From assembly GCA_033439265.1 (NCBI GenBank), contig JAVTVX010000013.1:20192500-20256499 (forward strand): 64,000 nucleotides of DNA, in the 5' to 3' direction. This DNA comes from Dillenia suffruticosa (taxonomy: Eukaryota > Streptophyta > Magnoliopsida > Dilleniales > Dilleniaceae). The notes beneath the pieces were generated by a model. That model did not search any database and was not told where the DNA came from. It worked only from the letters and a program-made list of their open reading frames with translations. Shown piece after piece: positions 55,491 through 64,000 of this stretch. The position numbers and the translations under genes were made by a program. The first letter of the stretch is position 1. Every line of letters starts with the position of its first letter.

Positions 55491-56292
55491 TGGGAATGAA
55501 CAATGGTGAGTTTGCAGGGTTTAATTAGACTCGAAAGGGCGAGAATGCAACGCTGGTTCAGACGTAACGGCTATTTTGAGTACAGCTGTATTTTTTATTT
55601 CCATTTTTTTTAACTTCTGACATGTACAGCTGTATTTTTTATTTTTTAAAAGCTATACTTTTTTATTTCTATTTTTTAAAAATGCTGAATTTCAGATTTG
55701 GAGAGACGATTGAAGCTCCAAATTGTCCAGTTTTACGATTTTACCCCCCACGCTTATGTTTTTTAGAAACCAACAAACAATTAAGTTGAATATGAGTTCT
55801 TTGATGATTACCACTTTTCCCTTCAAAATGGAGTTTAAGTAATCAAGAGATTGTGCAATAAAAATAATTAAAATTTTTAGCATAAACTAATTTATTAGAT
55901 TAGTTCACATATGCAATTTTTAACTTTAATTAATCCAAATTTTTGTACTTTCCTTAATGAAACTAAACTCTACACAAGTTTAGTACTCCTGTGATTTAAG
56001 TTTTAATTTTTTATGATTATATAAATAATATTTGAAATGATTTGATAAAACTAATAATATTAATTATTCATTATTATATATATAATAAAGAAGAATTCTT
56101 TAAAATTTTGATACGTCACTCACATTCACTCAATCTTTTTATTTTTATTTTATTTATTATTCATCACTAAATGACATTCTAAACAAATTTCATATTTTTA
56201 CGCGTAAAATATCACAAATCCCATCATTATAATTTGTTTAACCATCTCTCTCTCTCTCTCGATACTATTTTCTTGTAAGCTACAATAGTATT

Positions 56293-57620
56293 TGCAAGTC
56301 TATCATTTCTGGTAAAGGGTTGCATATGTTTGGTCATTTCTTTCTTTCTATAATTTTCTAACGATCTAATTTATTTTGTTGACAACAATTTTTCTTTTTT
56401 TTTTTTAAAGGAACAACAAAACAAAGGTTTTAGGGAAAGGTTGATAAAGATTTTCTTTAGATAGTATTTTTATTTTATTGGTATAAATAGAACGAGATCA
56501 CTAGATTCTAAAAGAATATTACTGAAATATCACTGATTTCTTTAAGTCTTGAATATCACCTCAACAAAGCCGGATACACCTTCTTAGGGGGAGACAACAA
56601 ATCATGAAATCCATGAGTAACCGAGTAACCAAGACGACTTAAAGTGTCTGCACAAGTGTTGCCCTCTCTTAAAACAAATTGAACAGGTTGAACCCTTGCG
56701 AGCCGCATTAATTGAATGCATTCTTGGAGGATGTTAAAAACAGATCCTCCTTTTGTGTCGATACAAGTTCTACCGAATCCAACTCAAGGATCAGGGGAAA
56801 CATTTGCACAAAGAATAAGTAGAAGACCTTCTTTGACTCTCCATACTTCTGCCATGGAGGGATCAGTTACCCCCAATTTATTAGTAAATCCATTCACACA
56901 TGATCCATACTCATCACCCGGTTTAGATAGTGGTTTTGAAACCACTCTAAGTAGCATGCTTTTAAAACCTTTGTTTTGAACAAAGTTTTTAATTCAATGT
57001 GATGATCTAATTATTAAAACAAGTATCTGACTCGTAGATTTTAAAACCAACTTACATCTATGTCATATTTGAAAAATGTCAAACTTTTGACTAAATCTCC
57101 AACATGAAGGTAAAGATCACATAGATTTTAAAATCATCTTGCATATTTTGAAAAATGATAGAATTTATATCCAGTTTCTTACATAACCATAATTTTTATG
57201 GGAGGAATCATAAACTAACAAATCAAGATGTCAAAAATAATTTAATCCAGAAGCCATTACAAATTGTAAAAATCACTTGTAAAAATTAGTAAGATATCAC
57301 ATTAATCGAAAAATCACTGATACGTAGATGATAAAATTCTAACACATGAAATCCTAAATGACCATAATGACTCCCAGGATAAAAGACCACCGTCCAATTC
57401 ATTAAACTTGCACCGCATTCACCACCAAGAGAGTGTATTTGATAAATTACAAACAACCCGTGTTTCAAAAACCCAAAAATAATCTAAGCAAATCAGAAAG
57501 CAAATTTTCGCCGAATAACCATTTTTAATGTTAATATGTTCCTGTAAACAAATAGGACAAAATTGACTCTACAAATTATCACTTAATTCTACTTCAAATC
57601 TCTTAACATGCTTTTACCCT
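56293..57620. other. Loop of the inverted repeat
   Basis: About 1.3 kb between the arms. 56,560-56,910 is the truncated LINE fragment also found at 38,880-39,410 (here without the SINE). About 57,186-57,600 is AGO-pseudogene intron sequence matching 46,640-47,230, but lacking the exon that lies at 46,821-46,907 in that copy. Words such as CATAAACTAACAAATCAAGA and GAGAGTGTATTTGATAAATTACAAA confirm the match. No intact gene. Confidence 0.7.
56560..56910 (-). mobile_element. Truncated LINE fragment, second copy
   Basis: Minus-strand pieces include ELDSVELVS, LREGNTCADTLSRLGYSVTH and GFHDLLSPP, i.e. the RNase H end of a plant LINE ORF2. It is nearly identical to the copy at 38,880-39,410, and the uninterrupted site at about 56,868-56,885 proves the SINE at 39,220 is a later insertion. 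Confidence 0.65.
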
Positions 57621-58439
57621 AATACTATTGTAGCATTCAAGTAAATAGTATCCATAGAGAGAGAGAGAGAGAGAGAGATGGTTAAACAAATTATAATGAT
57701 CGGATTTGTGATATTTTACATGTAAAAATATGATATTTGTTTAGAATGACATTTATTGAAGAATAGTAAAAAAAATAAAAATGAAAAGATTGAGTGAATG
57801 CGAGTGAGTGATGTATCAAAATTCTAAAGAATTCTTCTTTATTATATATAATAATGAATAATTGATAATATTATTAGTTTTATCAAAATCATTTCAAGAT
57901 ATTATTTGTATAATCATAAAAAAATAAAAAAAAATAAAACTTAATCACAGGACTATTAAACTTGTGTAGAGTTTAGTTTCATCAAGGAAAATGCAAAAAA
58001 TTAGATTAACTAAAGTTAAAAATGGCATATGTGAACTAATTTAATAAATTAGTTTATGCTAAAAATTTTAATTTTTTTATTGCACGATCTCTTGTCTTGA
58101 TTACTTAAATTCCATTTTGAAGGGAAAAGTGGTAATCACCAAAGAACCAATATTCAACTTAATTGTTTGTTGGTTTCTAAAAACCATAAGCGTGGGGGGT
58201 AAAATCGCAAAACTGAACAATTTGGAACTTAATCGTCTCTCCAAATCTGAAATACAGCTTTTTTTAAAATAGAAATAAAAAAGCATAGCTTTTTTAAAAA
58301 ATAAAAAATAAAAATACAGCTGTACATGTAAGAAGTTTAAAAAAATAGAAATAAAAAAATACAGCTGTACTCAAAATAGCCGTTAGGTCTGAACCAGCGT
58401 TGCATTCTCTCTCTCGAGTCTAATTAAACCCTGCAAACT

Positions 58440-59260
58440 CACCATTATTCATACCCATTACTCTCTCTCTCTCTCTCTCTCCCCCTCTCCTTCTTCGCGG
58501 CAACTTCTTCGGTTTCAGTCCATTCCCATTATTATCTCTCTCTATCTCTCCCCTCCGGTTTCTTTGCAAATTCTTTTTCTCTCCAATCGCCTCATCGATT
58601 TCGTTCTCAGGTTCTCTCTCTCTGCTATGAATTTCTCTTAATTACACGTTCTTGATGGCATCGGCTTAAATTTAGTCTCTCTCTCTCTCTCTCTCTCTCA
58701 CAAATTTGTAATCGCAGTCGAGGTGCTTATTTTCATTCTCTTAATCCTTTGAATTGTGGTGTGGTTAGGGTTTAATCTCTCTCTCTCTCTCTCTCTCTCT
58801 CTTGTATTTCAGTGACCTTTCACAGTCATTGGAACAATTTCTTCTCACCGGCGATCGTTGCGGTGATCGAATCTCAAATTCTGATCATTTGCTGTCCCCC
58901 TTTTCTCTCCACCGACATCGTTGCAATTTCTTGATATCTCTCCCCCGACAATTTCTTGATCTCTCTCTCTCTCTCTCTCTAGCACAGATCTGTCATTGCA
59001 GTCGAGGTGCTTATTTTCATTCTCTTAATCCTTTGAATTGTGGTGTGGTTAGGGTTTAATCTCTCTCTCTCTCTTGTATTTTAGTGACCTTTCACCGTCA
59101 TCGGAATAATTTCTTCTCAGCGGTGATCGTTGCGGTGATCGAATCTCAAATTCTGATCATTTGTTGTTCCCTTTCTCTCTCCACCAACATTGCAATTTCT
59201 TGATATCTCTCCACCGACAATCTCTCTCTCTCTCTCTCTCTCTCTCGCAGATGTTGTGTT
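58440..59260. repeat. CT-rich tandem block, right arm (unit of about 280 bp)
   Basis: A unit starting GCAGTCGAGGTGCTTATTTT occurs at about 58,716 and again at 58,997. Each is followed by GGTGTGGTTAGGGTTTAATC, a CT run and CTTGTATTT.AGTGACC. The complement is present in the left arm. Frames across it give Ser/Leu-rich nonsense. Confidence 0.65.
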
Positions 59261-59868
59261 TGATTTCTCTCTTCGGTATGGTTTTCTCTTTCTTCTCTCT
59301 GAATTTGTTTAGGTTTACAAACTCTCTCCCCCCCACCGACATTGTTACAATTTCTTGCTCTCTCTCATCACTGCTTATATTTCACTCGGAGGTGTTGTGT
59401 TTGATTTCTCCCTTTGGTATGTTTTCTGTCTCTTTGCTGTGTATTTGTTTATTGTTTATTTGGTGTCTGATACTTAACTGGATTAATATCAATAAGATGC
59501 TACAACTGAAAATGACCTTGAAAGGCTTTTCTGGGTCTATGTATCATTTATTCCAAGTTAGATATTATTTTTTTTTTTGCTATTGGTTATTCTTAAAAGA
59601 AATGGAAAATTTTGGAGGTAAGGTGATTTCCTTGGGGTCATATTGATTTAGCAGGAGTAGGCTTGGTTCCCTGTAAAATGGAGTCATATTGATTTAGCTG
59701 CATTATTAAAATGGTTGCACTTGTCTAAACTTGGTTGTTGCAAGTGAAATTAGTTAATTATTGGTTCAATTTGTATGATATCCAGATTCTTTAGCTGTTT
59801 ACCTGTGTTATATATTTTATGTTCTCCGTTTCTTCTTTGCTTAAAAATCCCTTCACTTTGTTCTGCAG

Positions 59869-62800
59869 TTAAGGTACATGGTAAAGCTGGATGTGAAATA
59901 TTTGAAGAGTCTTTTCTTATACTTCCTGCCATCAATTTGATGTCATCTCCTTCTAAATCCTTGAAAGCAGTAACCACTGCTCTGCTTTACATTGTGGAAG
60001 GACTGTTTCTGAATTTGTTGAGTTTTCCTAGTGAAGTGGTAGCAATCCCAAGGGGCTCTCTGTCTATAAGCAAACATAGTACTATTATTCTGAAGCTTTT
60101 GCAGCATGTGTCCTTTGAGGTATATTGTGGTTTTTCCATGTCTTTTAGTTGTTTTGAAAGAATTTAATTGGTTAGTTTGTTTTCTGATTTCAATATTCCA
60201 CACAACAAGGTATTATATAAACGGATCGAGGCTGAAGCAAATACGTTCATGGCCTTGGCCATTTTTTACCTGATATGTATATTTGTTTTTCTAGTCAATC
60301 CAAGTGATATTATTTTCTTGTTCATGGACCTAGAGTTGATTTTGTCATTTGAGATTTTCAATTACTCTTTTTATAATAACAACTGCTTGCAAATTATTTT
60401 CAGGCATTTGAAGATATTCTTAACAGTATGTTATTGGTGATATGAATGTTGTTTCTCACCCTATCAAATAAAGTGCTAATTGTTTCATTACTCAATTCTG
60501 TCTTCACGAATCTCTATCTTTGAGTCCTTTCTTTCTGAATTTTCACTCTGCCGGTAAATCTGGTATACAAGAACTGAATAATGGTGCAAGATTGTGTCTT
60601 TCTCAACTCAAGGAGTATTCAATTGAAATATCTTGAAGAAAATGGTCCTTGCCTCCTATCTTTGAATCTCTAGAAATCTTTTTGGCTGGTAAAATCCCTG
60701 GAACACCACATTTTTGTGCTTTCTCTTATTATTATTATTATTATTATTATTTTCATATTTATCATGCTGTTGTTTCTTAGTTGAAATGCTGCTTTTTCTA
60801 CTGTAGAAATGCCTTTGTTGTTCGTCAATCCCTGCTGTTCCAGTCACGCATAGTTCCTCGCGGAGCTATGCATGGATCCTTTGGAAGGATGCATTGGTTT
60901 GGATCCAGTACTTATGAAAAAATAATAAACTAATTGGACACTGTAACATTGGCGGCTCTGATTATGTTGGAATTACTACAGTGAAGATAGGTGCAGTGCA
61001 TGGTTTTAGGTACAATTTTTTGGTAAATTTCTTCTTGGTCCTTTATTTCACCACTAAGTTGTGCATTTGGGACTCCCATGTTGACCTTCGGGTTCAAGGC
61101 CCCCACATACAACCTTTCTGAATATTGTGTGTTCCTAGCATTTTGTCCAAATCAGTTCAATAAGGCATCCGATCACACTAGCTGGGTCCTGGTTGAAATT
61201 TTATCTTGCGGTTGTGAAGACATTTAGATGCTTTACAATGATGTTCCCATTGGTGGAAATATCTTCAGGTCGGTTCTAAGAACTTGCTCAACATTTTTCT
61301 GAACAATCTGCCACAGGGGTGGTAAAGGGTATCATTGCTGGAGCAATAAGTTGGTGGTAGGTGTTTAACTCTTGTTGCGTTCTTTTTCTAAAGTTTTTAA
61401 ACAATTTTGCTACCTGTCATTGTCACTCTAGTTCTAGCAAGGAAATTTTTTTACCGTTCTTCTAGAGGAATTTTGTAGGAGATTTAATTTTGTTTACTTG
61501 CATCTGCAGACAGCCACTCGTTTACTTTGCAAGACTTGGGAGATCAATGATCTTGTCTTTGGTAGTTTGCAGGTATGTGAAGAAGTGGATATAATGGAAC
61601 TAAGTTAATGAAAGACAAACTTAAAACAGAGGGAAATGTCTGGTACAACATGGATCCGTCTTGTCAAGCTAAGTAGATATCTGTTATTAGGCCTGACATT
61701 GCAGTAGTGTGGTTGCTTTTTGGGTCATGGTTTATGGATGTAATGTTGTGGGTTGTAAATGCTGATTTGACAGAATGGCCCAGGCAAAAATATTAAGAAA
61801 ATGGCTGTAACCAGTAACAACCTTGTTTGCAGTGATTGAAGTATTATAGATAGTGAGGTAGGACAAAGTCCAAAACATGGATGCTTTGTTTAAATTGCCT
61901 CCAGTTCTATTGTATAGTTTATAGAGAATGTGATAGATACTATAACAAATGGTAGAATTTTTAAAAGAACTTTGAGAAAATATTGACTTGTGAGGAAAGA
62001 GACATTATTCCTTGCTCATGTAGTGCATTGAATGGTAGGGACAAGGGAAGGGCTCCTTTTCCTTGGAAGTTTATATGGAATTTTTCCTCAAAAAGTTGCC
62101 ACTTTTTTTGGGGCGGTGGGAGGGAACTTGGGTGGTAGGGATTTTAGCTCTTGACTACCTCTAAGGCATTGGTTACATGGTTTTTGTTATGCAAAAGAAA
62201 TTTACTACTAAATTCACAGGGGGAAAATTTTTCTCTCTTTTGCACATATTAGGATAACTTAAAGCTTATGCATGGCCCGGCACTATATGTGATCAGACAC
62301 TTGGCATTGGGGAAGACCTGCTCAGTTGGGTTCTTTAGTTCTTTAAGCTACATGCTTGTGGAATTCTGTCAGACCTGTTCAGTTGAATTTGACTTTGTAC
62401 CCTTGGATTTTACCAGGTTTTGGGATTGCAATGAATTTGAATAGAAGCCGGTCACTGTGGTCTGGTCTAACTTGTGATCCTCTGAACCTGAACCAGGGTG
62501 AGCCAGAACCAACCTCGTTCATGTTTCAATTGGGTCAATTGGCACCCTATTAAAACAGTTTGCAACACGTCCTCTTTTGGCTGCGTCCATCTTACTCTGC
62601 AAAAATGTTGGATTCTGAGAACTGTCATCATAAAGCTTTTTATCATTTTACTGTATTGTAGCATATATTTTCTGCTATGAGGATTGTTTGAAAGTTACCC
62701 AGCCAGGATGCCTTGCACTGAATTTGACTATTCCACAGCTGGCGTCCATCTATGATTTCCCCATTTTAAAGTCCTCATATTATTTTTCTTTACTTATCAG

Positions 62801-63122
62801 TTTGCTGCTTCTGGACATTTAGGGATTACTGCTTCCTAAAGGCTTTACTGATTTTCAATCTGAAGGAAGCATATTTATAAGTATGGCTGCCTCCATTCGA
62901 GATGTTTGCACAAAAAAAACCCTGATAGGGGTGTCGATCAAATCCTCTCTGCTGTGGTATGGTTTTTCTTCCTTTTCCATTTTGTAATTGCTTTAACCTT
63001 CGCAAATTGCTCTAATTCTTTCTGGCTTATAATTTTGTAGGCTTGCATTGAGAGTCATGATCCTACTGTTTGAGCAATTGGGCTCCAGATTCTTGCCCAT
63101 CTTTGTGAAGCCGATGTGATTG
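59869..63122 (+). pseudogene. RST1-like pseudogene, right-arm copy
   Basis: Plus-strand exons: 59,869-60,119 (open frame: CEIFEESFLILPAINLMSSP, LLYIVEGLF, ending in GAG|GTATAT); about 60,595-60,690 (SQLKEYSIEIS, then a stop, then RKWSLPPIFES); about 60,805-60,905 (the SGSYALDSLAAIG region is partly deleted); 61,510-61,572 (ATRLLCKTWEINDLVFGSLQ, 5' end shortened by 13 bp relative to the left arm); 62,823-62,956 (LLLPKGFTDFQSEGSIFIS, MAASIRDVC, then a frameshift in an A8 run); 63,041-63,122 (CIESHDPTV, a TGA, then AIGLQILAHLCEADVIG). Lesions differ from those in the left arm, so each arm preserves parts the other lost. Same RST1 region as the left copy; start and C-terminus are absent. Confidence 0.82.
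60725..60751. repeat. (TTA)n microsatellite in the right arm
   Basis: About nine units. The left-arm counterpart near 53,107-53,118 has only three to four AAT units, an indel difference since the duplication. Confidence 0.85.
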
Positions 63123-63149
63123 GTAACTTTTATATTTTTATTTGCTCCT

Positions 63150-63290
63150 TTGGTGATCTCGAGATTACGGGTTTGAGGCGTGAAAACAGTCTCTTTGCAA
63201 AAAATGCAAAGGAAAGGCAGCGTATATATATGCCTACCCTCCCCTACTCCCGCACTAAGCCGGGGAGCACTTTGTGCAAGGGGTGAGCCA
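63150..63290 (+). mobile_element. Au-type SINE in the right arm
   Basis: The order GATTACGGGTTTGAGGCG (B-box region), GAAAACAGTCTCTTTGCA, AAATGCAAAGGAAAGGC, CCTCCCCTACTCCCGC and GCACTTTGTGCAAGGGGTGA corresponds to the Au SINE family widespread in angiosperms, as I recall it. The left arm at about 50,635-50,668 has no such sequence (TTTTTATTTGCTTGATATTG runs through on the complement). The A-box end is not clear, so it may be 5' truncated. Confidence 0.65.
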
Positions 63291-63518
63291 TTTGTGACTG
63301 GTAATTTTCATACTTTGTATATATCAGTGATTTTTCACTTACAGTGATGTCTTAGTGATTTTTACAATTTGTGATGGTCCCTAGGTTTTAGCATCTTGAT
63401 TTGTTAGTTTATGATTCCCCCTATTAAAATTATGGTTATGTACCTGAGTCTTTTATGCTTTTTTTGAAGCAGTGTAATGTTTAACAATGTTGTCTTTCAT
63501 TTTTCATAAAGTTTTAAG

Positions 63519-64000
63519 GATGACACGGGTGCAACAGTCTGGGTAATAGAGTATTTTTGTGACAAATATGGTGTCGGAATCTGTTATATGTGTTTTGCCA
63601 GCTCTTCAAGCTGGAACAGATTCCAAACCCGTCTATTTGCCTAAGGAGGTGGGTTTAGTTGCTCTTTGCTCAATTTGATTCTCTTACTTGGAAAGCAAGC
63701 AGCTTTGGCCTTCAGCACTTGATAATGAGTTTGTTTAACAGTATTGCAGCATTGTTCTGGGACAAAGATATACAAAGAAGTTTAATGAAAGGCAGGTGCT
63801 TGTACTTTTAAAAGCAACATGTCAACGACCTCTGGAAAGGGAAAACAGCATCAAGAGGGTTTCTTAACTTCTTTACCAGATTTATTCATGTTTCAAGATT
63901 GGCCTCTGCCTTTGTATAATAAGTTGCTTGCCTACCTAGTCCCAATAATTATTGTGTACAATTTCTACTCTTTTAGATGGTTAGGGAGAACATTTTAACA
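63519..64000 (+). pseudogene. AGO5-like pseudogene, copy 3 (right arm, cut by window end)
   Basis: The PAZ exon at 63,519-63,648 gives DDTGATVWVIEYFCDKYGVG and then, after a frameshift, LPALQAGTDSKPVYLPKE; it has an AAG acceptor and a GTGGGT donor. The next exon begins near 63,978 (ATGGTTAGGGAGAACAT) and is cut by the window end. It follows the RST1 exons in the same orientation, mirroring copy 2 in the left arm. Confidence 0.8.

Larger units (their letters stand above)
49920..56292. repeat. Left arm of a giant inverted repeat
   Basis: Essentially the whole span reappears as its reverse complement at 57,621-64,000, where the window ends. Anchors seen on both sides include the AGO PAZ exon, five RST1 exon regions with their splice sites, the long introns, a GA-rich block and the inner ends (GATACTATTT and CTACAATAGTATT near 56,261-56,292). 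Differences are scattered substitutions and small indels, so the arms are old enough to have drifted but are still highly similar over about 6.3 kb. Confidence 0.9.
57621..64000. repeat. Right arm of the giant inverted repeat (continues past the window)
   Basis: Reverse complement of 49,920-56,292 with drift. The last bases of the window (TTTTAGATGGTTAGGGAGAA) match the left arm at about 49,935-49,955, so the arm is cut by the window end and its full length is unknown. It differs from the left arm by an Au-type SINE (about 63,150-63,290), a longer (TTA)n and small deletions in two RST1 exons. Confidence 0.9.

Noticed and set aside
1-64000. CRISPR arrays, bacterial operons, phage or plasmid features
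   Set aside because: None are present; introns, LINE and SINE insertions and plant gene families show a plant nuclear genome.
1-64000. Functional tRNA or rRNA genes
   Set aside because: Only SINE-type A/B boxes were seen; no cloverleaf-forming sequence or rRNA stretch was recognised by eye.

Overview
The window is nuclear DNA of a flowering plant, most likely a eudicot. It is AT-rich and gene-sparse, with GT-AG introns, many (CT)n/(GA)n, (TAA)n, (AC)n and (TA)n microsatellites, plant SINEs, an L1-type LINE whose ORF2 carries a plant-style C-terminal RNase H, and plant-only families (DREB/AP2, DUF247). The species cannot be named from this sequence alone.

Layout. 1-3.7 kb: gene-free DNA with one SINE. 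3.77-4.55 kb: a DREB1/CBF-like gene behind a 50-bp tandem repeat carrying ACGTG boxes; its AP2 domain lacks an internal stretch. 5-13 kb: non-coding, with three head-to-tail foldback elements built around (CT)n cores (8.2-10.0 kb). 13.0-15.2 kb: an unrecognised two-exon minus-strand gene (161 aa) with a duplicated last exon and tandem promoter repeats; a decayed relative lies at 23.8-24.0 kb. Between them sits a complete 6.05-kb LINE (16,640-22,693) with two uninterrupted ORFs, a poly(A) tail and a perfect 17-bp target-site duplication. 26.15-27.5 kb: an intact single-exon DUF247 gene. 29.8-38.3 kb: a tandem array of a small acidic helical protein family I do not recognise (two intact genes, one shorter relative with a shifted C-terminus, one pseudogene and promoter remnants). 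38.9-42.7 kb: a truncated LINE with a SINE inside it, then gene-free DNA.

42.7-64 kb is the most unusual part. It holds pieces of two genes connected with RNA silencing and RNA decay: an AGO5-like ARGONAUTE (three partial copies) and RST1 (RESURRECTION1; two partial copies). All copies are intron-bearing pseudogenes. RST1 exons and AGO exons lie next to each other in the same orientation. This composite block exists twice as a large inverted repeat: left arm about 49.9-56.3 kb, right arm 57.6 kb to the window end, with a 1.3-kb loop. A read-through transcript could fold into a hairpin of about 6 kb containing AGO and RST1 exon sequence, so the locus is a candidate source of small RNAs against its parent genes. 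That is inference; the structure itself is visible in the sequence. A MITE with long terminal inverted repeats (45,202-46,055) and an Au-type SINE (about 63,150-63,290) are absent from the corresponding sister copies, which gives relative dates.

Real protein-coding candidates are few: the DREB-like gene, the 161-aa two-exon gene, the two LINE ORFs, the DUF247 gene and two or three members of the small-protein array.
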